This document shows positions 19,223 through 27,100 of a stretch of 64,000 nt of DNA, in pieces; the first letter of the stretch is position 1, and each line of letters starts with the position of its first letter. Source of the stretch: Burkholderia stagnalis (GTDB taxonomy: Bacteria > Pseudomonadota > Gammaproteobacteria > Burkholderiales > Burkholderiaceae); the NCBI RefSeq assembly GCF_902830275.1, contig NZ_CADESW010000006.1, forward strand, positions 1 to 64,000, written 5' to 3'. A program made the position numbers and the translations under genes. Under the pieces are notes generated by a model. That model was not told where the DNA came from. It searched no databases and was given only the letters and a program-made list of their open reading frames with translations.

Positions 19223-20103
19223 AGCTCGACGCTCGACGGCGCCGGTTCGAGGGCCGCCTTCGGCAGCTTCGCGCGCCGCTCGGGCGGCAGCGCCTGCAGC
19301 GCGCGGCGGCCGCGCAGCCCCAGAAAATATTCGTGGATGAACGGGTGATCGACGTTCGCGGCCTCCTCGACCGGCGCGGCGACCAGCACCTTGCGATCGG
19401 CGAGCACCGCGACGCGCGTCGACAACGCGACCATCGTGTCGAGATCGTGCGTGACCATCACGACCGTCAGCCCGAGCGTGCGGTGCAGCGTCGCGATCAG
19501 CTCGACGAATTCCTCCGACGCCTGCGGGTCGAGCCCGGCCGTCGGCTCGTCGAGGAACAGCAGCTCCGGCTCGAGCGCGATCGCGCGCGCGATGCCGACC
19601 CGCTTCACCATCCCGCCCGACAGCGCGGCCGGCATCTTCGACGCGTGCTTGCACGGCAGCCCGACCATCTCCAGCTTCAGCATCACGATGTCGTTCAGCA
19701 GGTCGGGCGGCACGCGGCCCAGCTCGCGCAGCGGCTGCGCGACGTTGTCGAACACCGTCATCGACGAGAACAGCGCGCCCTGCTGGAACAGCATCCCCGA
19801 GCGGGTGCGCATCGTGCGCGCGGTGGCCGCGTCGATCGTCGAGGTATCCGCGCCGAACACCTTGATCGTGCCGGACGTCGGCCGCTCGAGGCCGAGGATC
19901 TGCCGCACCAGCGTGGTCTTGCCCGAGCCCGAGCCGCCGACGATCGACACGATCTCGCCGCGCTTCACGTCGAAATCGAGCTTCTGGTGAACGATGTTGC
20001 GCCCGTAGCGCTTGGTCAGGTTGCGCACCTCGATCACGAACTCGTCGGAGGGCTGCGCGCCGGCCGTCGCGGCGCCGGCTGCCGGTTCGATCGGCGTGTT
20101 CAT
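19219..20103 (-). CDS. MlaF-like ABC transporter ATPase
   Basis: 294 residues from the ATG at 20103, which overlaps the permease stop by 4 bp (ATGA). Walker A is GGSGSGKT (Lys62), the signature is LSGGMVKRVGIARAIALEPELLFLDEP, and the H-loop is VMVTHDLDTM; these match MlaF/MkL ATPases of retrograde or MCE lipid transport. Odd point: the TAG stop at 19221-19219 lies within the terminal bases of the inverted-repeat element, so the insertion supplies the stop codon and has probably changed or trimmed the last residues (…APSSVEL). The catalytic core is intact. Confidence 0.93.
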   Translation of the reverse strand: MNTPIEPAAGAATAGAQPSDEFVIEVRNLTKRYGRNIVHQKLDFDVKRGEIVSIVGGSGSGKTTLVRQILGLERPTSGTIKVFGADTSTIDAATARTMRTRSGMLFQQGALFSSMTVFDNVAQPLRELGRVPPDLLNDIVMLKLEMVGLPCKHASKMPAALSGGMVKRVGIARAIALEPELLFLDEPTAGLDPQASEEFVELIATLHRTLGLTVVMVTHDLDTMVALSTRVAVLADRKVLVAAPVEEAANVDHPFIHEYFLGLRGRRALQALPPERRAKLPKAALEPAPSSVEL

Positions 20104-21221
20104 CCCAACCCCACGTTCTGGAACAGCATCGCGAACACCGCGTCGGCGAGGATCACGACCGTGATCGACGTGACGACCGACGTCGTCGTGCCTTCGCCGA
20201 GGCTCTGCGAGTTCGCCTTGATGCGGAAGCCGAAATGGCACGCGACGAGCGCGATCAGCATCCCGAACACCACGCCCTTGCCGAGGCCGATGTACAGGTT
20301 CGCGATCGGCACGACGCCCGGCAGCGAACGCACGAAATAGTTGAAGTCGATGCCGAGCGCGAGCTTCGCGGCGAGCGCGCCGCCCGTGAGCGCGACGATG
20401 TTGGTCCACATCACGAGCAGCGGCATCGCGACGCCGAGCGCGAGCACCCGCGGCAGGATCAGCCGCAGCCCGTGCGGGATGCCCATCACGCGCATCGCGT
20501 CGAGCTCCTCCGTCACGCGCATCACGCCGATCTGCGCGGTGATCGCCGAGCCCGAGCGCCCGGCGACGAGGATCGCCGACAGTACCGGCCCGAGCTCGCG
20601 GATCACCGACAGGCCGAGGATGTTTACGATGTAGCGGTTCGCGCCGAACATCTGCAGTTGCTGCGCGGACAGGTAGCTCAGCACGATGCCGATCAGGAAC
20701 GCGACCAGCGCGGTGATCGGCAGCGCCTGCGCGCCCGCGCTGTAGACGTTCGCCGAGGTTTCCTTCCACGGCATCGTCTTCGGCCGGCGCAGCACCGACA
20801 GCGCGTCGAGGATCACGCGGCCGAACATCGCGATGCCGCCCTGCAGGTGCTCGGCGAACGTGAAGAGCGCCTGGCCGAGGCGCGTGACGGGATCGAAGCG
20901 CACGACGCGCTCGGGCGACTCGCGCTGGCTGTCGAGCCGCTCGATGCGCTCGAAGATCGTGCGCTGCGTGTCGGTGAGCGCGATGCCGGACGGCAGGCGG
21001 CGGCCCCAGACGCGCCACAGCGCCTGGCCGCCGACGTGGTCGAGCCGTTCGATCGCGGACAGGTCCCATTCGCGCACGCGCTCGCTCGCCAGGCCGGCGA
21101 CGCGGCGCGCGACGCCGCGATTGCGCGCCAGCGCCAGCGCGGTCCACTGCCCGGACAGGCGCACGGTCGGGCCCTGCCCGCCGGCATCGACCGACAGGCC
21201 GGGAGGGGTTTCGAAATCCAA
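20100..21221 (-). CDS. STAS-MlaE fused lipid-transport permease
   Basis: 373 residues. The first ~110 resemble a STAS domain (VRLSGQWTALALARN ... WDLSAIERLDHVGGQALWRVWG), normally a separate protein (MlaB). The rest is an MlaE/YrbE permease with about five helices and the family signature ELGPVLSAILVAGRSGSAITAQIGVMRVTEELDAMRVMGIPHGLRLILPRVLA. With the ATPase, MCE protein and lipoprotein downstream it forms a complete ABC lipid transporter between inner and outer membrane. It is the first gene of the operon. It is distinct from the canonical mlaFEDCB set, which has a soluble MlaC and separate MlaB. Confidence 0.93.
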   Translation of the reverse strand: MDFETPPGLSVDAGGQGPTVRLSGQWTALALARNRGVARRVAGLASERVREWDLSAIERLDHVGGQALWRVWGRRLPSGIALTDTQRTIFERIERLDSQRESPERVVRFDPVTRLGQALFTFAEHLQGGIAMFGRVILDALSVLRRPKTMPWKETSANVYSAGAQALPITALVAFLIGIVLSYLSAQQLQMFGANRYIVNILGLSVIRELGPVLSAILVAGRSGSAITAQIGVMRVTEELDAMRVMGIPHGLRLILPRVLALGVAMPLLVMWTNIVALTGGALAAKLALGIDFNYFVRSLPGVVPIANLYIGLGKGVVFGMLIALVACHFGFRIKANSQSLGEGTTTSVVTSITVVILADAVFAMLFQNVGLG

Positions 21222-21498
21222 GGCGGCTTGTTTGCAATAGGATGACAGCGGCCATTGTAGCGAACCGCCCGGCGCCGCGACGTGAGGATTTCCGCCGGGG
21301 CGCGCCGGCCGCCGGACGGCGCCCGCGGCGCCCCGCCACGGGGCCGCGGCCCGCCGCCTTCCGGCAGGCCATCGCGCCCTTTCATTCCTTCGTCACGAAT
21401 CCTTTCGATACTCTCACGCGCCGCACCGCAGGCCGTCGGTGCACGCGTCGCTTTCCGCGGCGGACCACGACAACACAGAACATCAACCAGGACAACCG

Positions 21499-23553
21499 AT
21501 GCGACTCCCCTCGCTTCTCCGCCATCGCGCGCCGGCAGCCGCCGCGCTCGCGAGCCTCGCCTTTCTTGCCGCCTGCAACGGCGACGACGTCACCGCCCCG
21601 CCCGCCTCGCAGGCGCCCGCCGGCACGAAGGCGACGCTGGCGCTGCTCGAGACGACCGACCTGCACACCAACGTGCTGTCGTATGACTATTTCAAGCTCG
21701 CGGCCGACAACTCGCTCGGTTTCGAGCGCGTCGCGACGCTGATCGCGCAGGCGCGCGCGCAGTATCCCAACACGCTGCTGCTCGACAACGGCGACACGAT
21801 CCAGGGCACCGCGCTCGCCGACTACCAGGCGCTCGTGAACCCGGTCGGCTGCGACCAGACGCTCGCGATCTACAAGGTGATGAACGCCGCGAAGTTCGAC
21901 GGCGGCGGGATCGGCAACCACGAATTCAACTACGGGCTGCCGTACCTGTCGCAGGTGACCGGCAACACGTTCGACGTCGACGGGCTGCCCGCGCCCGCGC
22001 AGCAGAAGAAGTGCGCGGGCCCGGCGTTCCCGCAGGTGCTCGCGAACGTGATCAGCGCGCGCACCAACGCGCCGCTGTTCACGCCGTACACGATCCTCAC
22101 CCGCACGGTGAGCGCGACCGCGCCGGACGGCACGACGGTCAGCGCGCCGGTGAAGATCGGCATCATCGGCTTCACGCCGCCCGCGATCATGAACTGGGAT
22201 AAGCGCTGGCTCGACGGCAAGGTCTACACGACCGGCCTGAAGGAAGCGGCCGAGAAATACGTGCCGGAGATGCGCGCGAAGGGCGCCGACCTCGTCGTCG
22301 CGATCTCGCACGGCGGGCTCGACAACTCGGCGTACTCGCCGACGATGGAGAACGGCAGCTGGTGGCTGTCGACCGTGCCGGGCATCGACGCGATGCTGAT
22401 CGGCCACTCGCACCAGGTGTTCCCGGATGCCAACAGCGCCGTGCCGCAGTTCAACCTGCCGGGCGTCGACAAGGTCAAGGGCACCGTCAACGGCGTGCCG
22501 ACCGTGATGGCGAACTTCTGGGGCAAGCACCTCGGCGTGATCAAGCTCGGCCTCGCGTTCGACGGCAAGACCTGGAGCGTCGACAAGTCGCAGACCACCG
22601 TCGAGGCGCGCCCCATCCAGAACGCCGACAAGAGCTACGTCGCCGCCGATCCGTCGGTCGCGGCCGCGATCGCCGCCGAGCATCAGGCGACCATCAACTA
22701 CGTGAAGACGCCGATCGGCACGACCGACTACCGGATGACCTCGTATTTCGCCGACGTCGGCGATCCGGGCGCGATCCAGATCGTCAACGAGGCGCAGGCC
22801 GACTACGTGAAGACCTACGTGCAGGCGAACCTGCCGCAATACGCGTCGCTGCCGGTGCTGTCGGTCAGCGCGCCGTTCAAGAGCGGCTTCGGCGGCGGCA
22901 ACGACTTCACCGACGTCGCGCCGGGCTCAGTCGCGATCAACAACGCGGCCGACCTTTACCTGTACCCGAACACCGTGTATGCGGTGAAGGTGAGCGGCGC
23001 GGACGTGAAGAACTGGCTCGAGACGGCCGCGAAGCGCTTCAACCGGATCGATCCGACGCAGGCGAGCGTGCAGAAGCTCGTCAGCAGCTTCCCCGGCTAC
23101 AACTTCGACATGTTCACGTCGCCCGACCTGACCTACGAGATCGACGTCACGCAGCCGGTCGGCAGCCGGATCAGAAACCTCGCGTACAAGGGCGCGCCGA
23201 TCGACCCGAACGCGCAGCTGATCGTCGCGACCAACAACTATCGCGCGAGCGGCGGCGGCAACTTCCCGGGCCTCGACGGCAGCAAGACGATCTTCGCGTC
23301 GCCGGACGCGAACCGCGACGTGCTGATCGCGTTCATCAAGAAGCGCGGCGCGATCACCCGCGCGGCGGACGGCGCGCAGCGCAGCTGGCGCTTCACCAGG
23401 CTCGCGAGCTCGGTCGCGCACGTGCAGTTCGCGTCCGCGCCGAACCGCCTCGCCGACGCGGCGGCAGCCGGCCTCGTCGGCATCACGCAGGTCGCGGCCG
23501 ACGACGGCTCGGGCAAGAACCTCGCCACCTACGAGATCGACCTGACGCAATGA
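21499..23553 (+). CDS. bifunctional metallophosphatase/5'-nucleotidase lipoprotein
   Basis: 684 residues from the ATG at 21499, preceded by AGGA; an upstream start at 21439 would bury the signal. A lipoprotein signal ends in LAAC near residue 26. The calcineurin-like domain shows ETTDLHTNVLSYDYFK (metal ligands), LLDNGDTIQG, GIGNHEFNYG, VVAISHGGLDN and LIGHSHQVFPD. The C-terminal half is the 5'-nucleotidase domain (VSAPFKSGFGGGNDFTDVAPG). It most resembles CpdB-type 2',3'-cyclic-nucleotide phosphodiesterase/3'-nucleotidase, salvaging extracellular nucleotides. The exact substrate is inferred. It overlaps the next gene by 4 bp. Confidence 0.92.
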   Translation: MRLPSLLRHRAPAAAALASLAFLAACNGDDVTAPPASQAPAGTKATLALLETTDLHTNVLSYDYFKLAADNSLGFERVATLIAQARAQYPNTLLLDNGDTIQGTALADYQALVNPVGCDQTLAIYKVMNAAKFDGGGIGNHEFNYGLPYLSQVTGNTFDVDGLPAPAQQKKCAGPAFPQVLANVISARTNAPLFTPYTILTRTVSATAPDGTTVSAPVKIGIIGFTPPAIMNWDKRWLDGKVYTTGLKEAAEKYVPEMRAKGADLVVAISHGGLDNSAYSPTMENGSWWLSTVPGIDAMLIGHSHQVFPDANSAVPQFNLPGVDKVKGTVNGVPTVMANFWGKHLGVIKLGLAFDGKTWSVDKSQTTVEARPIQNADKSYVAADPSVAAAIAAEHQATINYVKTPIGTTDYRMTSYFADVGDPGAIQIVNEAQADYVKTYVQANLPQYASLPVLSVSAPFKSGFGGGNDFTDVAPGSVAINNAADLYLYPNTVYAVKVSGADVKNWLETAAKRFNRIDPTQASVQKLVSSFPGYNFDMFTSPDLTYEIDVTQPVGSRIRNLAYKGAPIDPNAQLIVATNNYRASGGGNFPGLDGSKTIFASPDANRDVLIAFIKKRGAITRAADGAQRSWRFTRLASSVAHVQFASAPNRLADAAAAGLVGITQVAADDGSGKNLATYEIDLTQ

Positions 23554-24398
23554 GGCACGCGATGCAACCGATCCGCACGATGCGGCCCACCGAGGCCGGC
23601 GTGGCCGGCGCCGCGCGGCGCCTGCTGCGCGTGAAACTGCCGCCGGCCGCGCTGCTCGCGGCGATGGCGGCGCTCGTGGCCGCCGCCCTCGCGGCCGGCG
23701 GCTGGCGCGGCGCCGGCCCCGCGCCGAGCGCCGCGCAGCTCGACGAATGGCAGGCGATGGTCACGCAGGCCGCCGAGCCGCATGCGCTCGCCCGGCTGCG
23801 CGACCTCGCGCGCGCGGGGTCGGGCGGCGCGCAGGCGGCGCTTGGCGTCGCGCTCGCCGAGGCCCGCGAGCCGGGCCTGCGCGACGAAGGGCGCGGCTGG
23901 CTCGAAACCGCCGCGCAAGGCGGCGACGCGGCGGCCGCGCGGCGCGCGCAATTCGCGCTCGGCAAGGCGCTGCTGCTCGGCAGCGGCGGCCAGCCGAAGG
24001 ACTATGCGCGCGCCCGCGCGCTGCTCGGCGAGGCGGCCGCGCACGGCGATCCGGCGGCGGCCTACTACCTCGGCCTGATCTACCGCAGCGGCTACGGCAC
24101 GGCCGCCGATCCGGCGCAGGCGGCGCGCTGGTTCGAGCAGGCGTCGCGCGCGGACATCCCGGCCGCCGACTTCATGCTCGCGAACGCGTATCGCGACGGC
24201 AGCGGCGTGCCGCGCGACGAGTCGCGCGCGCTCGCGCTGTACCGGCGCGCGGCCGAGCACGAGCTGCCGGAAGCGGTGCAGACGCTCGCGATGGCGTACC
24301 GCAACGGCGAACTCGGGCTCAAGCCCGATGCGGACGAATTCCATGCGCAGTGGATCGAGACCGCGCATGCATTGAAGCATCCGGTGATTGCGCCTTGA
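23550..24398 (+). CDS. Sel1-repeat (TPR-like) membrane-anchored protein
   Basis: 282 residues starting in the ATGA that overlaps the nucleotidase stop; an ATG at 23562 is an alternative. A hydrophobic segment at about residues 29-53 (LPPAALLAAMAALVAAALAAGGW) is probably a membrane anchor or signal. At least three Sel1-type repeats follow: YARARALLGEAAAHGDPAAAYYLGLIYRSGYG, QAARWFEQASRADIPAADFMLANAYRDGSG, and ESRALALYRRAAEHELPEAVQTLAMAYRNG. Sel1 proteins are protein-interaction scaffolds, mostly in the envelope. Coupling to the nucleotidase suggests a shared periplasmic role, but no specific function can be named. Confidence 0.85.
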   Translation: MRHAMQPIRTMRPTEAGVAGAARRLLRVKLPPAALLAAMAALVAAALAAGGWRGAGPAPSAAQLDEWQAMVTQAAEPHALARLRDLARAGSGGAQAALGVALAEAREPGLRDEGRGWLETAAQGGDAAAARRAQFALGKALLLGSGGQPKDYARARALLGEAAAHGDPAAAYYLGLIYRSGYGTAADPAQAARWFEQASRADIPAADFMLANAYRDGSGVPRDESRALALYRRAAEHELPEAVQTLAMAYRNGELGLKPDADEFHAQWIETAHALKHPVIAP

Positions 24399-24620
24399 GG
24401 GTTCTCGTGCACGCACGAACGCGAACCGAGGCAAGGTCGGTGGCCTGACGCGCTTGACCGGACGCCCCGCGCGTCGATCGTCCGGAAGCGGAATCGATCG
24501 CGGGGCGCGGGCGCGCGTGCCGGCCACGGTGCCGCCCTCCGATCGAGCGGCGCCGGTCGAGCGGCGCGCGGCGTTGCCTTAACATACCGCCTCACAATAA
24601 AACCTGAGAGGACCGTATCC

Positions 24621-25151
24621 ATGCCGCATCGCCTGTCCGGGCTTCGCGCCGCCCTCGGCGCCGTCGCCGCCGCCCCGTTCGTTGCGCTCGCCGCGCCGCC
24701 CGCCCATCCCGACATCTTCAACGCCGCGATCTGCAAGCCGCCGCTTACGTCGGACCTCATGAGCACGATCTACGACACCGTCAAGGCAACCGATCCGAAG
24801 CCGGACGAGTCGATGCTGGGCGCCGCGGTCTTCCGCCTGCCGGAGCCGATCCGCCGGGACGGCTTCACCACGCAGAACGTCGTGTTCACCAGCACCGGGA
24901 TCGGCGTGCTCGTGGAAGGCGAAGTGGCCGACCGGCTCGCGCAGCGCTACCAGCTCGCCCCCGAGAAGGGCCACCTGCTGGGCGCGTCGTCCGTCGGCTA
25001 TTCGCGCCGGCTGACGGTCCGCGGCCCGGGCGGCGCGCTGATCCTCGTCTCGGCCCGCCAGGGCCCGGCGCTCAAGGGCAAGACGCTGCTTGCGTGTGAA
25101 ATGACGTCCGAGGAAGACATCAAGGCGCTGGAGCGGATGGAAAAGCATTGA
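24621..25151 (+). CDS. hypothetical exported protein
   Basis: 176 residues. I do not recognise the family. The N-terminus (RLSGLRAALGAVAAAPFVALAAPPAHP) looks like a Sec signal peptide cleaved near residue 28. The mature part is mixed alpha/beta with two cysteines (AAICKPP, LLACEMTSEED), which could form a disulfide. It ends in a charged helix. GAGAGGACC lies just upstream of the ATG and a TTGCCT-N17-ATAAAA pair at 24574-24602 may be its promoter. It stands alone on the plus strand, convergent with the next gene. Confidence 0.7.
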   Translation: MPHRLSGLRAALGAVAAAPFVALAAPPAHPDIFNAAICKPPLTSDLMSTIYDTVKATDPKPDESMLGAAVFRLPEPIRRDGFTTQNVVFTSTGIGVLVEGEVADRLAQRYQLAPEKGHLLGASSVGYSRRLTVRGPGGALILVSARQGPALKGKTLLACEMTSEEDIKALERMEKH

Positions 25152-25179
25152 GCCAGCCAAGCGCCGCCGTGACATCCCG

Positions 25180-25689
25180 TCAGGCGGCGCTGCTACGCGC
25201 GGGCCGTTCCAGACGCATGTACGCGTCGGACACGATCAGCCCGAAGACGACGTGATCGAGCGCGCTCACCCAGCCTCGCGCGTCGGCGAACCACGGGAAC
25301 AATTGCGTCATGCCGTAGTAATTGACGACGTACAGCAGCACGCCGAATATGGCCCCTGCCGCGCTGGCCATCCCAACGCTCGAATCCAGGCTGAAACACG
25401 CGATGATCACAGCCAGGATCAGCGCGAATACGATCGACAACGCGAAGTGCACGCCGAGCGCCGCCAGCAGGGTTCCCACTTCGACCGTGGTCGACGGCAC
25501 GAGCGCGTCGTCGCCGAAGTAGATGGCCGCGATCATGCGCAACGGCGCCCACGCGTCCCGTACGATGATTGCCGCCGCAACGACCTGAGTGACGAGGAAA
25601 ACCGCGCCGGCCACGCAGCCGCCGATCACGGCGGCACGCCATACCGGAACGCGGCGCACGTAATGGTGCGAATGCATGTGGAGTTGCAT
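25180..25689 (-). CDS. hypothetical inner-membrane protein, four helices
   Basis: 169 residues from the ATG at 25689, chosen because AAGGAG sits 6 bases upstream; another ATG at 25695 is too close to that site. Helices are AAVIGGCVAGAVFLVTQVVAAAIIV, TLLAALGVHFALSIVFALILAVIIACF, MASAAGAIFGVLLYVVNYYG and WVSALDHVVFGLIVSDAY. The N-terminus is histidine-rich (MQLHMHSHHYVRR), which could bind metal. I do not recognise a named family. The small gene 32 bp upstream probably shares its transcript. Confidence 0.7.
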   Translation of the reverse strand: MQLHMHSHHYVRRVPVWRAAVIGGCVAGAVFLVTQVVAAAIIVRDAWAPLRMIAAIYFGDDALVPSTTVEVGTLLAALGVHFALSIVFALILAVIIACFSLDSSVGMASAAGAIFGVLLYVVNYYGMTQLFPWFADARGWVSALDHVVFGLIVSDAYMRLERPARSSAA

Positions 25690-25721
25690 CGCCATCTCCT
25701 TGAAAGCAGTCCGCCGCCGCG

Positions 25722-25910
25722 TCAATGCTGGTGCGTATGCGACGTACCCGAGCGCACGGCCGACCGTGCCGACACGAGCGACTCTGACAGCCGGTGACAG
25801 GCACGCGACATCGGCGGCCCGACGGCGTCGGAGATCCGGTTCGTCTTGCGGTGGAAGCGCTCGAACAGGCTGGACAGGCTCGAACACGAATGAAGCTTGC
25901 TCATCACCAT
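25722..25910 (-). CDS. possible small protein upstream of membrane protein
   Basis: 62 codons from the ATG at 25910, or 60 from the ATG at 25904, with GAGG just upstream. The product is polar and serine/arginine-rich (MSKLHSCSSLSSLFERFHRKTN ... RSGTSHTHQH), with two cysteines and a His-rich end echoing the His-rich start of the next protein. It ends 32 bp before the membrane protein gene on the same strand. There is no family recognition, so coding status rests on start-site quality and position alone. Confidence 0.35.
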   Translation of the reverse strand: MVMSKLHSCSSLSSLFERFHRKTNRISDAVGPPMSRACHRLSESLVSARSAVRSGTSHTHQH

Positions 25911-26093
25911 TTCCCTCGACGGGCAGTGACGAGAACCGGTCGGCACTCGCCACATACGCCGCGAAAGCGGATATATCGAACGTAGTCTCGCCGGTCGGGA
26001 AGATCAAGATGACGACGGCCGCCGTCACGTCACGACGGCGGGTTCCGCAAACGAAGACCGTGACGCGGCAGTGGTAAATGCAGGACGCGGAAC

Positions 26094-26107
26094 TGCAAGC
26101 GCTTGCG
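26094..26107. promoter_or_regulatory. LacI-type operator-like palindrome
   Basis: GCAAGCGCTTGC at 26095-26106 is a perfect 12-bp palindrome centred on CG, and TGCAAGCGCTTGCG fits the LacI/GalR-family pattern TGNAANCGNTTNCA except at the last base. It lies about 185 bp upstream of the small minus-strand gene at 25910. No LacI-family gene is in the window. Confidence 0.35.
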
Positions 26108-26115
26108 TGACCGCG

Positions 26116-26268
26116 CTAGCTGAGTCGTGGAAAAAATGGCCGCGCCTGATGCGCGGCCCTTGCCAAACCGACAAGTCCAAGCGCTGTGAAAATCGTGGCA
26201 AGCCTCTCCGCCTCACCGAACTTTTCGATCTGATACAAGGCAGCCGCAAAGGTGGCATGAATTGTCAT
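26116..26268 (-). CDS. 50-codon frame coupled to the membrane-protein gene
   Basis: The ATG at 26268 overlaps the stop of the 83-residue gene by 4 bp (ATGA), as seen for the other joins in this operon. The product would be MTIHATFAAALYQIEKFGEA then a mildly hydrophobic helix ERLATIFTALGLVGLARAA and a short basic tail. The intrinsic terminator at 26131-26158 falls inside the last codons, so full-length translation would require transcription to run through the hairpin. It may therefore be an accidental frame or a leader-like end. No family recognised. Confidence 0.3.
   Translation of the reverse strand: MTIHATFAAALYQIEKFGEAERLATIFTALGLVGLARAAHQARPFFPRLS
26131..26158 (-). terminator. intrinsic terminator of the T6SS cassette
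   Basis: On the minus strand an 8-bp perfect stem (GGCCGCGC/GCGCGGCC, 5-nt loop) is followed by ATTTTTT. It closes the PAAR-PAAR-tae4-membrane protein transcript. Confidence 0.85.
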
Positions 26269-26516
26269 GCTTTCCGCTTTTTTCTCACCCGGCTTCGTTC
26301 CCATACATACCCACGCCAGCCGCCGATCACCGAGCCCACAACCACGGACACAAACCAACCGGCAAAAAACAGGTTCGCAACTTGCGGGCTCGTATCGAAC
26401 AGGCTTCCCTTCCCGTGAAGAATCAAAACTCCAAACAGATATAAGCCCCCCCAACAAGCAAGCGTCACTATGACCGAGCCGGCAATTGCGCCGATGGCGG
26501 TTCTCAGTAATTTCAT
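26265..26516 (-). CDS. small two-helix membrane protein, candidate immunity
   Basis: 83 residues. The ATG at 26516 overlaps the tae4 stop by 4 bp (ATGA), so it is translated with the amidase. Two predicted helices, about residues 5-35 (RTAIGAIAGSVIVTLACWGGLYLFGVLIL) and 47-68 (VANLFFAGWFVSVVVGSVIGGW), flank a short loop; the tail RGYVWERSRVRKKRKA is strongly basic, so both ends should be cytoplasmic. Position says immunity protein, but known Tai4 immunity proteins are larger, soluble and periplasmic. It may instead be a membrane-type protector, a holin-like helper, or unrelated. I recognise no family. Confidence 0.7.
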   Translation of the reverse strand: MKLLRTAIGAIAGSVIVTLACWGGLYLFGVLILHGKGSLFDTSPQVANLFFAGWFVSVVVGSVIGGWRGYVWERSRVRKKRKA

Positions 26517-27100
26517 TTTATCGGGAAGAATATGATTGCTTTCGACTTACGAAAATCAGACCACAATCCAGGAATCACGACATTCCACCGGATTCGGAGT
26601 CCAGTACCGAATCCCGTGAGCTTTTCGCCGTTCCATAAATCAATGTGCCCGCCGCTGGCATTCCCCTCTGTTTCCCCTTCGCGAGTCCAGTAGCCATCGA
26701 ACATGATAATCCCGGTTCGCCCCTCGACCCTATCCCTCCAATCGTCTCCAGTGACGTTTTCCGCCCTCCCCAAGCCAGCAAACGGCTGCAACCTCAGCCA
26801 CTCCCCAAGTTCGTTGGCGCGCGTGGCGGTTGCCTTTCCGTTCAGCAGGATTCGCCCGATGCTCGACTGACCACCAAGGGGTTTGACCAGTTTCGACGAA
26901 AAAGACTTCATTTCAATGCCGACGCGATGAAAGGCGACGCTCATGCGAATGGCGCATTGATTGGTATAAGCCGGATTGTCATAGGGATTGCCCGACGGGT
27001 AGGCGTCCCATAGCTCCGCGAATGTTACCGCCCGCAATTGCACAACCTTGATGGAATCGGGCGTGGTGTTCGTTCTTACCGTTGTCGGGCTGTTTGGCAT
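26513..27100 (-). CDS. tae4: Tae4-family type VI secretion amidase effector
   Basis: 195 residues from the ATG at 27100, which shares one base with the stop of the PAAR gene (TGATG). The Tae4 pattern is clear: TFAELWDAYPSGNPYDN, catalytic cysteine Cys49 in NQCAIRMSVAFHRVGI, and catalytic histidine His152 in SGGHIDLWNG. Such NlpC/P60-like amidases cut peptide stems of peptidoglycan after delivery into the periplasm of a rival cell. There is no signal peptide, as expected for T6SS cargo. The base composition is well below that of flanking core genes. Delivery on the linked PAAR proteins is inferred. Confidence 0.88.
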   Translation of the reverse strand: MPNSPTTVRTNTTPDSIKVVQLRAVTFAELWDAYPSGNPYDNPAYTNQCAIRMSVAFHRVGIEMKSFSSKLVKPLGGQSSIGRILLNGKATATRANELGEWLRLQPFAGLGRAENVTGDDWRDRVEGRTGIIMFDGYWTREGETEGNASGGHIDLWNGEKLTGFGTGLRIRWNVVIPGLWSDFRKSKAIIFFPIK

